The notes below the pieces were generated by a model. The model did not search any database and was not told the origin of the DNA. It saw nothing but the letters and a program-made list of their open reading frames with translations. A stretch of 64,000 nucleotides of DNA from Legionella rowbothamii (GTDB lineage Bacteria; Pseudomonadota; Gammaproteobacteria; Legionellales; Legionellaceae): positions 992,001 to 1,056,000 of the forward strand of contig NZ_CAAAIM010000001.1 in the NCBI RefSeq assembly GCF_900639985.1, written 5' to 3'. Below, piece by piece: positions 11,282 to 20,507 of the stretch. The position numbers were made by a program, and so were the translations under genes. Every line of letters starts with the position of its first letter. The stretch's first letter is position 1.

Positions 11282-12652
11282 ATGACTCTAACTCCTTTAA
11301 ACGCCATCTCCCCTATAGACGGCCGCTACCTCAACAAAACCCGGGCTTTGAGTCCCTATTTTAGCGAGTTTGCCTTAATCTATTATCGATTAATGGTTGA
11401 AATTCGCTGGTTTGAATCTTTAGCAGCCAATGACTCGATTCCTGAAGTACCCAAGTTGAATCCAGAAACTAAGGATTACCTCAATCAAATCATTGCTAAT
11501 TTTGATGAAGCCGAAGCACAGAAAGTCAAAGACTTTGAGCGTCAAACAAACCATGATGTGAAAGCTGTTGAATATTACCTCAAAGAGAAATTCCTGAATA
11601 ACGAGCATTTGAAAAACGTAACAGCGTTTATTCATTTTGCCAGCACCTCAGAAGACATCAACAACCTGGCTTATGCCTTAATGGTAAAACAGGCGATCGC
11701 ACAAGTGATCCAACCTACCCTGGCAGAAATCATGGGGGGGATTACGCTTCTTGGTAAACAACACGGCGACATACCTATGTTGGCAAGAACACACGGCCAA
11801 CCCGCTACCCCAACAACTATGGGTAAAGAGTTAGTGAATTTTGTAGCTCGTCTGAAAAGACCACAGCAACAATTAGCTGAGGTGTTAATCCCTGGTAAAT
11901 TCAATGGCGCGGTGGGTAACTATAATGCCCATGTGGTTGCCTATCCAGAAGTAGATTGGCGCAAGCACTGCTCTAATTTTGTGACTTCTTTAGGCCTATC
12001 TTTCAATGCCTATACCACCCAGATTGAACCGCATGATGGTTTAGCAGAAGTATCACAGATTATGGTGCGCATAAATAACATTCTCTTGGATTACACCCAA
12101 GACGTATGGAGTTATATCTCTCTAGGCTACTTTAAGCAAAAAACCGTAGCTGAAGAAGTTGGCTCATCCACCATGCCTCATAAAGTGAACCCAATCGATT
12201 TTGAAAATGCTGAAGGTAACTTAGGTTTGGCGAATTCACTATTCATTCACTTTGCGAACAAGCTAACCCAATCGCGATTACAGCGCGATTTGTCAGATTC
12301 TACCGTACTCCGTAATATTGGTGTGGCATTTTCTTACAGTTTAATTGCTTATCTTTCCGTTGTTAAAGGGAATGATAAACTGCAAATTAATAAACGCGCA
12401 CTGCAGGATGATTTAAAAACCAACTGGGAAGTCTTGGCAGAAGCCATACAGACCATGATGCGTCGTTATAATGTTCCAGATGCCTATGAGCAACTAAAAG
12501 CATTAACTCGCGGCCAAGGAATTGATGGAATCAGTTTGCAACAATTTATTCAAACCTTATCAATCCCCGAGGAAGCTAAAGAACAACTGGCGAAGCTAAC
12601 CCCTGAAAATTATATTGGTTTGGCAGCACAACTTGTTAAGGCATTTTCATGA
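11282..12652 (+). CDS. purB: Adenylosuccinate lyase
   Basis: PurB performs two steps: SAICAR to AICAR in purine synthesis, and adenylosuccinate to AMP, each releasing fumarate. The 456 residues equal E. coli PurB in length. Motifs: SPIDGRY (~8-14), the TSEDINNLAYAL region (~122-133), ARTHGQPATPTTMGKEL (~168-184, catalytic His) and the fumarase-superfamily signature GSSTMPHKVNPIDFENAEGN (~294-313). I used the ATG giving MTLTPLNAISP, which has an AGGGGC Shine-Dalgarno about 8 bases upstream. It overlaps nadB by four bases (ATGA), so the two are coupled. Confidence 0.97.
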   Translation: MTLTPLNAISPIDGRYLNKTRALSPYFSEFALIYYRLMVEIRWFESLAANDSIPEVPKLNPETKDYLNQIIANFDEAEAQKVKDFERQTNHDVKAVEYYLKEKFLNNEHLKNVTAFIHFASTSEDINNLAYALMVKQAIAQVIQPTLAEIMGGITLLGKQHGDIPMLARTHGQPATPTTMGKELVNFVARLKRPQQQLAEVLIPGKFNGAVGNYNAHVVAYPEVDWRKHCSNFVTSLGLSFNAYTTQIEPHDGLAEVSQIMVRINNILLDYTQDVWSYISLGYFKQKTVAEEVGSSTMPHKVNPIDFENAEGNLGLANSLFIHFANKLTQSRLQRDLSDSTVLRNIGVAFSYSLIAYLSVVKGNDKLQINKRALQDDLKTNWEVLAEAIQTMMRRYNVPDAYEQLKALTRGQGIDGISLQQFIQTLSIPEEAKEQLAKLTPENYIGLAAQLVKAFS

Positions 12653-14295
12653 CAGGAACTTTATCGCAACAAGGGCAAACGTTTGAATTCGATGTTCTTG
12701 TTATCGGTACAGGATTAGCAGGACTACAATACTGCCTGCAATTACTAAGCATGCAACCACGTGTAAAGATTGCTCTGATTAGTAAAGCAGAAGCATTTGA
12801 GTGTAACAGCCGCTATGCTCAAGGAGGAATTGCAGCTGCTTTTTCAGCAGAAGACTCTTTGGAATCTCATATCTCAGATACCTTAATTGCTGGCGATGGG
12901 TTGTGTTACCCGCCAGCAGTAGAGTTTATTATTCGCCAGGGGCCGGAAACAATTAGCCAACTGAATCAATATTCAGTGCATTTTAAAAAAGATGCTAATG
13001 GTGAATTTAACCTTGCTCAAGAAGGTGGACACTCCCATCGGCGTATATTCAATTGCGGCGACCAAACAGGTTTATCAATTACCCAAACGATGAATCAATT
13101 AGCCCGCCAGCATGAGCAAATTCACTTCTTTGAACATCATGTCGCAGTGAACTTAATTACCCAGTACCATCCGCATCGAACGGATACCCAGGGCGAGGTG
13201 CTTGGCGCATACATTTTAGATTGTAACAATAATCTTATTCATACCTTTTTAGCTAACAGCGTGATATTAGCTACTGGTGGCGCGGGCAAAACCTATCGCT
13301 ATACAACAAACCCGATGGTGGCAACTGGTGATGGGGTTGCCATGGCATACCGAGCGGGGGCTCGTGTGGGCAACATGGAGTTTTATCAATTCCATCCCAC
13401 CCTTTTACATCACCATTCGTTGAATAACTTTTTGATTTCTGAAGCCGTGCGTGGTGAAGGCGCTATTCTTAAAAATGCTGAAACTGGGGCACGCTTTATG
13501 CAACACTATGCACCACAGCAAATGGAACTGGCGACCCGTGATGTAGTCGCTCGTGCTATTTTTAGCGAAATTGAACGCAGCCAAGGTGGTTATGTTTATC
13601 TGGATATCACCCATCAACCTAAAAGTTTCCTGGAAAAGCGTTTTCCCCAAATTTATACCACACTCATGTCTATTGGCATTGACATGAGTCAGGACATGAT
13701 CCCTGTGGTACCCGCAGCACATTATCAATGTGGTGGCGTACTTACAGACATTGACGGACGAACAGATTTAAAACGATTATATGCTATTGGTGAAGTAGCC
13801 TTTACAGGTTTGCATGGAGCCAATCGCTTGGCCAGTAATTCCTTATTAGAAGCTTTGGTAATGGGATCTAATGCGGCACGTTGTACACTAAAAGATATTT
13901 CCTCTCCCTGGAAATATACCGCCCACATCCCTAACTGGAGTTCACCTGGTGAAGTTAATACCAGGCGCGCGAGCCAAATTAACGCCCAATGGCGCGGTTT
14001 ACGTGGCGAAATGACATCCTACGCGGGTATAGTACGCACTGAAGCTGGTCTGCAAGATGTACTACAATTAATAATGAATCGTAAGAAAGTAATTGAAGAG
14101 TATTACTGGAAACATTGCATTACCCGAGATTTTATTGAATTAAGAAATATTATTCTTAATGCCGAATTAATTGTCCGCGCAGCCTTATCACGCCGGGAGT
14201 CACGTGGTGGCCACTACCGAGAAGATTATCCAGACAAGAAACCCCAAGCACAAGAAAGCATTGCCAAAATGGGATTAATGGACATTGCGGAATAA
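12649..14295 (+). CDS. nadB: L-aspartate oxidase
   Basis: NadB oxidises L-aspartate to iminoaspartate, the first step of de novo NAD synthesis. The 548-residue flavoprotein has the FAD dinucleotide motif VLVIGTGLAGLQ (~17-28), the succinate-dehydrogenase-like SRYAQGGIAAAFS (~53-65), the active-site HSHRRIFNCGDQTG, EFYQFHPTL (~244-252), EAVRGEGAIL, and the FAD signature GLYAIGEVAFTGLHGANRLASNSLLEALV near 380-405 (shown here as RLYAIGEVA). It overlaps purB by four bases and is followed by nadA after 30 bases. The product is unstable and is taken up by NadA, which explains the pairing. Confidence 0.97.
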   Translation: MTGTLSQQGQTFEFDVLVIGTGLAGLQYCLQLLSMQPRVKIALISKAEAFECNSRYAQGGIAAAFSAEDSLESHISDTLIAGDGLCYPPAVEFIIRQGPETISQLNQYSVHFKKDANGEFNLAQEGGHSHRRIFNCGDQTGLSITQTMNQLARQHEQIHFFEHHVAVNLITQYHPHRTDTQGEVLGAYILDCNNNLIHTFLANSVILATGGAGKTYRYTTNPMVATGDGVAMAYRAGARVGNMEFYQFHPTLLHHHSLNNFLISEAVRGEGAILKNAETGARFMQHYAPQQMELATRDVVARAIFSEIERSQGGYVYLDITHQPKSFLEKRFPQIYTTLMSIGIDMSQDMIPVVPAAHYQCGGVLTDIDGRTDLKRLYAIGEVAFTGLHGANRLASNSLLEALVMGSNAARCTLKDISSPWKYTAHIPNWSSPGEVNTRRASQINAQWRGLRGEMTSYAGIVRTEAGLQDVLQLIMNRKKVIEEYYWKHCITRDFIELRNIILNAELIVRAALSRRESRGGHYREDYPDKKPQAQESIAKMGLMDIAE

Positions 14296-14325
14296 TAGAA
14301 CGAGTCGATTAGAGGTAAAATAAAG

Positions 14326-15669
14326 ATGTTTAAGAATTCAACTGTTTATACCCCTGAAACTACCCTAATGCGTATCAGCAACGACATGAGTATTTGCCAA
14401 AGTGATTACCCTTTAGATTGGTATCAAGAAGAATTTATTCCTTATGCTGAAGAATATCAGGCACTACCTGACCGTAAACTCACAACAGTGCTGGAGTGGA
14501 TGACTCCATACATGAAAAAAGCCCAAGATCATTTTGGCGATAAATTACTATTACTCGCGCACTATTACATGGGTGGTGATATTGTCCGTTTAGTAGAACA
14601 ATTTGGTGGTGTTATCGGCGACTCGTATCAACTCGCCTTAATGGCCGCTGAACGTCCGGAAAAATCCGTGATTATTGAATCGGCTGTACATTTCATGGCG
14701 GAATCAATCAGTATTCTCGCGAACAGCAACCAACAGGTTTATATTACCAACCCAAAATCAGGCTGCACCATGGAAATGCTTGCTAAAGACTTTATGGTGG
14801 AACCAGCCTTTCTTGATTTAAATGAACGTTATGGCGCAGAAAATATTTTGCCTGTTTGCTACATGAATACTTCGGGACGTGTTAAAGCCATGACTGGAGC
14901 CCAAGGTGGAGCAGTATGTACGAGTTCCAATGTGAAAAAAATATTCCAATGGGCGCAAAAGCAAAATAAGAAAATACTCTTTATCCCCGATCAGCACATG
15001 GGGGAAAACGTTGCCTATTGGCTTGGGATCAAAAACCTAGCCTACTGGCCAGGTGGAACTGCTGGAGCCCAGTATTCATTGGCCGCCCAGGACAGCAAAA
15101 CGCTGAAGCAATTTGATGATTCAGAATTGATTCTGTTTGCCAGCCAATGCGCAGTACACACCTACTACCAGCCTGAAATGTGTGACTATTGGCATAGTAA
15201 GTCTTACACCACCATCGTGCATCCCGAGTGCCGCAACTCCGTAATTCGTGTAGCCAAGCACTCAGGCTCCACTGCATTTATTTGGGATTATGTTGTGAAT
15301 GATCGCGCCAATACCAAACGCTATGCCATTGGCACTGAAAACCACATGGTGGAAAACCTAAAACAACATTGCAAAAGTTTAGGAATTGACGTAGTCAATT
15401 TAGCCGAAGCACCAAAAGCTGATGATGAAAAAGGAATAGGGTGTGGCTGTGCTACCATGTCACGTAATGACGCGCCCCATTTAGTGGCCTTAGTCGATTT
15501 GTTAAGGCAAGGAAAAACTATGTCTTACAATGAAGTAAATGCAGGAGATGTAGTAAATGAATTTACAGGAACCCGCAACCGCTTGCCAGTAAATGATCAA
15601 CAGTGGGTTATTGAAAATGCGAAAAAATCATTACAAATGATGATCGATATTACAGAAGACAGAATTTAA
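14326..15669 (+). CDS. nadA: Quinolinate synthase NadA
   Basis: NadA condenses iminoaspartate with dihydroxyacetone phosphate to quinolinate using a [4Fe-4S] cluster. The 447-residue sequence has the expected triplicated-fold motifs: LLLLAHYYMGGDIVRL (~75-90), GDSYQLA (~104-110), the MAESISIL helix (~124), NPKSGCTMEM, MNTSGRVKAMTG, IPDQHMGENVA, IVHPEC and GCGCATMSRN. Likely cluster cysteines are those in GCTMEM, VHPEC and GCGCAT. It is about 100 residues longer than the E. coli enzyme, with an N-terminal extension of ~60 residues, as in the longer bacterial form. It is the last gene of the purB-nadB-nadA unit. Confidence 0.95.
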   Translation: MFKNSTVYTPETTLMRISNDMSICQSDYPLDWYQEEFIPYAEEYQALPDRKLTTVLEWMTPYMKKAQDHFGDKLLLLAHYYMGGDIVRLVEQFGGVIGDSYQLALMAAERPEKSVIIESAVHFMAESISILANSNQQVYITNPKSGCTMEMLAKDFMVEPAFLDLNERYGAENILPVCYMNTSGRVKAMTGAQGGAVCTSSNVKKIFQWAQKQNKKILFIPDQHMGENVAYWLGIKNLAYWPGGTAGAQYSLAAQDSKTLKQFDDSELILFASQCAVHTYYQPEMCDYWHSKSYTTIVHPECRNSVIRVAKHSGSTAFIWDYVVNDRANTKRYAIGTENHMVENLKQHCKSLGIDVVNLAEAPKADDEKGIGCGCATMSRNDAPHLVALVDLLRQGKTMSYNEVNAGDVVNEFTGTRNRLPVNDQQWVIENAKKSLQMMIDITEDRI

Positions 15670-15680
15670 TCCTCTCTTAT

Positions 15681-15720
15681 TAAATTAACGTATCCTAAAA
15701 CCAAAGGATACGTTAATTTA
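15681..15720 (+). terminator. Perfect 15-bp hairpin after nadA
   Basis: TAAATTAACGTATCC at 15681-15695 and GGATACGTTAATTTA at 15706-15720 are perfect complements around a 10-base loop. The stem is AT-rich, begins 12 bases after the nadA stop codon and ends in T/A-rich sequence, so it probably ends the nadA transcript. The rest of the 300-base gap to the next gene holds no coding frame I can support. Confidence 0.7.
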
Positions 15721-15940
15721 TTTAAAATGCCCCTGCAATATGTAGAGCCATAAAGCTGACTCTATGACCTCTTATCCTAGTCACCTCAAAAGAGAATATG
15801 ATTATGAATTTTGCCTATAGTTAAGGACGTAACTTCCCATCAAAAATTTTATCTGGACTCATAGAATAATTTTAACCCTCCCTTAAAAGGGATAATTTCA
15901 ATTCAATATCTTGAGGGAAAAAGATAAGTATTTATATAAA

Positions 15941-15970
15941 CGTAGTCGGGTTGGCTGCAACCAGACTACG
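15941..15970. repeat. Inverted repeat between convergent genes
   Basis: CGTAGTCGGGTTG and CAACCAGACTACG pair with one mismatch around a four-base loop. The element abuts the stop codon of the 509-residue minus-strand gene. It could act as a terminator for that gene. Confidence 0.75.
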
Positions 15971-17500
15971 CTAAGCAGACCACTGCAAATCGTGATGGAT
16001 ATTTTGGAGAAAAAAAGCAACAACTGCTTGATGGGTCTCAGTTCGCCAACTAACAATTGGTTCAATGATTCCTTTCGCTAACTTCCCTTCTCGCTGCAAA
16101 AATTGAAAGGTATCAATAAAAGCCAAAGCGGCTTGATCGTTTACCCGCACATTAATTTCTACTAAATTTTTGCCATGAACTTTTAATGCTTCTGCGGCAG
16201 CAATCGCAAAAGAGCTTTTAAAATTAACCTCATCAATTGATGCATTAATGGATAAAGAACAAATGCCCTTCCCTTCCAGAGCATCGAGTCGTTTAATAAA
16301 ACCTGTGACTAACTCTTGGTGTTTTAAATTGGTATACGCCCGTCCTAAATTCAATTGCAATGCGTGCAAATTCTTTTCTTGAGCAACCTCTAAGATTTCT
16401 ATCATCGCTTTATCTGTCAATTTGGAGTGAAGGTTGTTACTATCAAATAGTTTAATTATCAATGTATTATCAATTACCCCAAGCAAGCCTTCCTGCTGCA
16501 TACAATCAAACTTCTTATGCTTATCCAACTGTAAAAAATACTGCAACGCCTTTTCACTCCGTTGCTGCTCAATAAATTGCTCATTACACTGTTCAGCAAT
16601 ATATTCATTTTGAATTTGTTGTAAAGCAAGTAAATGTTCAGGATATTCCACATAAAGCCCCAAACCATTAGTAAGCACCAACTTGTTTGAATAGCCGTAA
16701 GCAAAATTAGTTTCAGCACTAAAATAAGGACAGTCTGGATTAAGTAAATGAGGTAACGTGCGATTGAATCCATAAATACCATCAGCCTCCGCCACAACCG
16801 TTAATTGCTCTAAGTTATCTGGATAAAGTCCTTTAATTTGTTGAAAGATACTGCGCTGAATCACCTGATCATTAATAGAAACCGAAAAAGCTTTAATGAA
16901 CAACGATTGAAATTGAATGTTTTGTGCCAGCAGCCACTCATAGGGATTTGACTCATGGCCAAGATGATGCTGCACATAATAGATCGTTTTAAGCTCGTCG
17001 TTACAAAGCCCCACAATTTTATAAACTCCATCTTCGAGTTTAGATACTTGCAGCAGCTCCATACCACACAAAGTTCTCAGGCGAACTAATAATAAGGCTC
17101 CAACTCTATTTTGAAAGGGATCGGAGTTAAAGGACACATCCAATCGATTAAAAGTTTGTAATATATTGGTATAATCATATCCATATCCCCAAAAGCCCAT
17201 TCCTTGAGACAAATTGGGGATTTTTTCTAACTGTGATAAATCGGCATAATTTAATTCTGGATTTGCAGAAAATAAAGGGTGTTCATCAATTAAAATAAAC
17301 TCATTCACTTTGGGAAAAAGTAATATTGGATATACTACGTCTGAACCGGAACAAGGATATAAAAGTGGTCCCTGCACTTCAATTTCTGCTGCAGTTAAGA
17401 AATGCTCCATCCCTGAACTGGCAAGTTGCTCATCTTTGCCTACAGTTAACTGATTAATGTGTTGAACCAACAACCGCCCTTCCTCAGGGATAGATAGCAT
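15971..17500 (-). CDS. Orphan 509-residue protein, possible effector
   Basis: I do not recognise this protein. It is soluble-looking, without signal peptide or membrane segment. The N-terminal half contains YPCSGSDVVYPILLFPKVNEF, which reads like a nucleotide-fold strand-loop-strand, and FWGYGYDY. The C-terminal third (~370-460) has spaced leucines in short helix/strand units (LHALQLNLGRAYTNL, GICSLSINASIDEVN, NLVEINVRVND), like a ribonuclease-inhibitor type leucine-rich repeat. I chose the ATG giving MLSIPEEG because a GGGAG Shine-Dalgarno sits 8 bases before it. It is monocistronic. Size, solubility and setting fit a Legionella effector, but no secretion signal was proven. Confidence 0.75.
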   Translation of the reverse strand: MLSIPEEGRLLVQHINQLTVGKDEQLASSGMEHFLTAAEIEVQGPLLYPCSGSDVVYPILLFPKVNEFILIDEHPLFSANPELNYADLSQLEKIPNLSQGMGFWGYGYDYTNILQTFNRLDVSFNSDPFQNRVGALLLVRLRTLCGMELLQVSKLEDGVYKIVGLCNDELKTIYYVQHHLGHESNPYEWLLAQNIQFQSLFIKAFSVSINDQVIQRSIFQQIKGLYPDNLEQLTVVAEADGIYGFNRTLPHLLNPDCPYFSAETNFAYGYSNKLVLTNGLGLYVEYPEHLLALQQIQNEYIAEQCNEQFIEQQRSEKALQYFLQLDKHKKFDCMQQEGLLGVIDNTLIIKLFDSNNLHSKLTDKAMIEILEVAQEKNLHALQLNLGRAYTNLKHQELVTGFIKRLDALEGKGICSLSINASIDEVNFKSSFAIAAAEALKVHGKNLVEINVRVNDQAALAFIDTFQFLQREGKLAKGIIEPIVSWRTETHQAVVAFFLQNIHHDLQWSA

Positions 17501-17623
17501 AAACAAAACTCCCAAATAACCTTTTAGAACAGTTTATGTTTGCTCTAAAATATTTTATTTGGGACCATTATATGGCAAATGTGGTTAAAAATAAATCCAT
17601 TTGTTTATTTTAATGCACGCGCG

Positions 17624-18001
17624 TTAAAACTCTGCGACAAAAAACTGACATTCATCAACACCTTGCGTGCAGACATACCCACCCAAAGTTCTAATCCAAC
17701 TATAGTCTGCTGGAGCAGGAATCTTGGTAAGTGCCTGTAGCCAAATTGAATAATCACCAAGAGAGTTTCGATAGGTGCAAACCACGCCTTGCCCATACTG
17801 AGCCACTAAAATATTTGCACGCACAAAACGAGTCCCCTCCTCTCCTTGCGGTGGATGCTGTGAGTAAGGATTAACAACCCAAGGAGCAGGCGGCTCCCCC
17901 CACTGCAATGAGCTTGTCCCCGGATCAGGACAAGTCATGGCCAAACCAATCGAACTCCACATGATAAGGGCCAGTCCCGAAAATAAATAATTAGTTTTCA
18001 T
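17624..18001 (-). CDS. Small secreted Cys-containing protein (DUF3757-like)
   Basis: This 125-residue protein has a clear signal peptide (MKTNYLFSGLALIMWSSIGLA) and a mature part beginning TCPDPGTSSLQWGEPPAPW. Cysteines at about 24, 75, 110 and 117 (TCPDP, VVCTYRN, GYVCTQG, ECQFF) suggest two disulfides. The pattern CPDP...W..PPAPW and VVCTY resembles the small periplasmic proteins grouped as DUF3757 that are frequent in Legionella; this assignment is from memory and needs a profile search. Function is unknown. It lies upstream of and opposite to the tRNA-Leu gene. Confidence 0.7.
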   Translation of the reverse strand: MKTNYLFSGLALIMWSSIGLAMTCPDPGTSSLQWGEPPAPWVVNPYSQHPPQGEEGTRFVRANILVAQYGQGVVCTYRNSLGDYSIWLQALTKIPAPADYSWIRTLGGYVCTQGVDECQFFVAEF

Positions 18002-18051
18002 CCTATGCCTTAATTTATCTAATATTTTTTAGAATTATATACCAAAACCCA

Positions 18052-18079
18052 TTGTGGGAATCTATTTCTTTGTTATAAT
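18052..18079 (+). promoter_or_regulatory. Probable sigma-70 promoter of tRNA-Leu
   Basis: TTGTGG at 18052-18057 and a perfect TATAAT at 18074-18079 are separated by 16 bases, and the tRNA starts 12 bases downstream of the -10 box. Confidence 0.6.
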
Positions 18080-18091
18080 GGCCGCCATAGT

Positions 18092-18178
18092 GCCTGGGTG
18101 GCGGAATTGGTAGACGCGCCGGATTCAAAATCCGGTGGTGGTGACACCGTGTGGGTTCGAGTCCCACCCTAGGTACCA
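18092..18178 (+). tRNA. tRNA-Leu (anticodon CAA), CCA encoded
   Basis: The 87-base sequence folds as a class II tRNA. Acceptor GCCTGGG pairs with CCTAGGT (two G-U). The D-arm contains GGTAGACGCGCC. The anticodon stem CCGGA/TCCGG holds the loop TTCAAAA, giving anticodon CAA for UUG codons. A long variable arm (TGGTGGTGACACCGT) follows, then T-arm GTGGG TTCGAGT CCCAC, discriminator A and an encoded CCA end. A T-rich run directly after CCA probably ends transcription. I found no duplicate of the tRNA 3' end in the window, so there is no sign that it serves as an attachment site here. Confidence 0.96.
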
Positions 18179-18345
18179 TATCTTTTTTTTCTTATTATTT
18201 TTTTAAAATTTAATTTAACGCTTCTATTTTCTCGATTAAGTAAGCCTCTTGATTCACTTACTTCCGCACCAATCCTAAGTACTTGCACCAACCAAGCCTG
18301 CAGCACATAGTTAATCATCAACAGACTTAAATCGCCAAGCTGGCA

Positions 18346-18370
18346 TAGGTCGAGCCCATGGCCCGACTAC
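18346..18370. repeat. Short GGCCCATGG-type palindrome
   Basis: TAGGTCGAGCCC and GGCCCGACTA flank the centre ATGG. It is a shortened, diverged member of the GGCCCATGGCCC family, located 50 bases from the end of the Lcl_C protein gene. Confidence 0.55.
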
Positions 18371-18419
18371 GCTCCTCACTTCGTCAAATTAAATTGCCTT
18401 TCTTGTTTAGGAAAGAGCC

Positions 18420-20132
18420 CTAATAGCTCACAGCACGTATACATCGCACGCTGAATTGGCCAAATTTAACATTAGGATATTGTTCAGAAACGGGGCCTGG
18501 ACGAAACACCTGATACCATGCACTCCCCAATGGGGTCGATGATGATTCTGTTGAACTCCAGTAAAATTGATTGGTTTGTAAATTCCCAACAAAACCAAGT
18601 AAAAATAAATTGGTGGTTATATTTTCTGTACTGGAGCCACAACCAGCATCAATTCCTCCACCATAAATACCTAATTGGCAAATGGCTGGCAAAAACCAAG
18701 TTCCTGGGGATACACTTCCGCTATTATCCGTGGTGATTCGGTAACATAAACCTTCGGCATAATAATCAGTTGAAACCGGGGCACCACTAATTATAGAGTT
18801 ATAATAAATAAAAATATTTTCTGAATTACAAGCCCCATCACTCCCTCCATTACAATTTTGCTGGCCACTGTATTGAGTAGCCGTTTGCCCTGAAGGTTCT
18901 GTTGCATTAGGAATAGGTATTGTACTTGTTGACGTTTCACCAATTCCCCAAAGACTCGTATAATCCGTATCCCCACTAATCCCCGTAGAACTCCAAATAA
19001 CGGGTGAGCCAGCAGCATCATTAGTATCCACCACATAAGCTGTGGAGCTATCTGGAATAGAAAATACTAAATAACCATACATGGAAAATGCTAAGGCCAT
19101 AGGTGTCGACACATTAAAATTATCCGCAGTAAAAATTATGCCTCCTTGAGCTAAATAGGGGGTCGTTGTATTTGACGCAATATTGACTGTACAGGTCCCA
19201 AATCCGTTAAGAACAGGACAAGTCGTACTTGTCACACCAGTCCATCCGGTAGATGATAAATCAATGCCCACATTAGTTAGGGTATCTGCTGTCAAATTAG
19301 TTACTGTAATATCAATACCTAGAGAATCATTAACCGGAACTATTGCAGTGGAAGGTACAGATAACGATAGGGAAACAACAGAAACACTTGCAGACACTAA
19401 ATTTGTATTGTGCCCTTTTATTGAAATAGTACTAGCTGGCAATACACTATTTGCTGTAAGTGTAATCGTGCAAGTACCTCCAGGAGCCACTGAGTTGCAA
19501 TTAGTATAACTTGCACTAATAGCTCCCCCAGTACCACTTAGATCAACAGTGATCGCCTCGGCATTAATGGATGATGAGGCGCTGTTTACCACAGAAATAG
19601 TCTGTACATTCCCAGGTGAAGTGGTAGTCATGTTTAACGATGATGGAGAGGCACTAATAAGTGCGACCGGGGGATTACAATTAATTGCTTGCATATCAAA
19701 ATAAACGGGAGCAGTATTATTTCCTTTAATAGCAACGTTTGCTACTAAAAACATTATTCCAATATTGGTGTAAAAAGAAATGTTACAACTGGCCCCAGGA
19801 AGTAATCGTGCGGGACATTTATTATTGGATACCACATAAGCCAAGAAATTGCTGTCGGCAGAAAATGCTCTAATATTTTGTGCCACAATTTTGGAGGTAT
19901 TAGTAATCGTTATTGAACCAGGTTGCGATAAACATGAGAGCTGTTGTGCAATAGTCACTGAGCAGGCTCCCACTCCCCTATTACAAGGGATCATAGTCTT
20001 AGCATCTGGCTGGTCTATTTGAAGCATCAATTCAGGAAGCATTGAAGCAAGAGCGTGCACTCCTCCAGAAAAACATAGCAAAATAGAAAAAAATAAATAA
20101 TGGATTGTTATTTTTCTTTTCAATATATTCAT
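18420..20132 (-). CDS. Secreted repeat protein with C-terminal Lcl_C (DUF1566) domain
   Basis: This 570-residue protein has a signal peptide (MNILKRKITIHYLFFSILLCFSGGVHALA split over ~29 residues), several beta-rich modules of ~80-90 residues with paired cysteines (CNRGVGACSVTI, CPARLLPGASCNISFYT, CNSVAPGGTCTITLTANS, CPVLNGFGTCTVNIASN), and a C-terminal domain with GLCYRITTDNSG, GTWFLPAICQLGIYGGG, QFYWSSTES and FSVRCIRAV. The last is the DUF1566/Lcl C-terminal fold, known from the Legionella collagen-like adhesin. I infer a surface or secreted adhesin-like protein. Starts further upstream (20204 or 20237) are open but would bury the signal peptide. Confidence 0.85.
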   Translation of the reverse strand: MNILKRKITIHYLFFSILLCFSGGVHALASMLPELMLQIDQPDAKTMIPCNRGVGACSVTIAQQLSCLSQPGSITITNTSKIVAQNIRAFSADSNFLAYVVSNNKCPARLLPGASCNISFYTNIGIMFLVANVAIKGNNTAPVYFDMQAINCNPPVALISASPSSLNMTTTSPGNVQTISVVNSASSSINAEAITVDLSGTGGAISASYTNCNSVAPGGTCTITLTANSVLPASTISIKGHNTNLVSASVSVVSLSLSVPSTAIVPVNDSLGIDITVTNLTADTLTNVGIDLSSTGWTGVTSTTCPVLNGFGTCTVNIASNTTTPYLAQGGIIFTADNFNVSTPMALAFSMYGYLVFSIPDSSTAYVVDTNDAAGSPVIWSSTGISGDTDYTSLWGIGETSTSTIPIPNATEPSGQTATQYSGQQNCNGGSDGACNSENIFIYYNSIISGAPVSTDYYAEGLCYRITTDNSGSVSPGTWFLPAICQLGIYGGGIDAGCGSSTENITTNLFLLGFVGNLQTNQFYWSSTESSSTPLGSAWYQVFRPGPVSEQYPNVKFGQFSVRCIRAVSY

Positions 20133-20507
20133 ATGCTTGCGTAAAATAGAATGGGTTTGAAGATATAAATTAATCCGCTGATAATGCCCTAAACTAAATT
20201 TCATTCCAAATATTTTATGTTGACGCTGATAATGCACTAAATCCTCCTTTTCCTCACGAATTAATCATGGTCCCATACGATTTTCACTTAAATATCATAG
20301 AGACAATTACCATGTAGCACAACATTGTAGATACTCTCTCAAACCAAACTACATAGGTAAATCCTAACTTTTTGATAAATTTTCTTAGCCCTACTGACAT
20401 TCACCAATAAGCTACGGTTTTCAAGTCGATAATAATTTTGTTGTAAAGAATATAAATACGGCTATCATGAGTAAGAATATTAATAACAAAGAAAGAAGGA
20501 GTTTCCG
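20133..20507. other. Divergent intergenic region with candidate promoter for the periplasmic carbonic anhydrase
   Basis: This 375-base gap separates the Lcl_C gene (minus) from the carbonic anhydrase gene (plus). A possible plus-strand promoter is TTGTAA at 20441-20446 and TATCAT at 20463-20468, spacing 16, about 40 bases before the GTG start. No repeat or small gene is evident; in-frame codons upstream of 20132 could extend the Lcl_C protein. Confidence 0.35.

Noticed and set aside
18092..18178. tRNA-Leu as integration site of the following accessory genes
   Set aside because: I found no repeat of the tRNA 3' end downstream and no integrase gene in the window.
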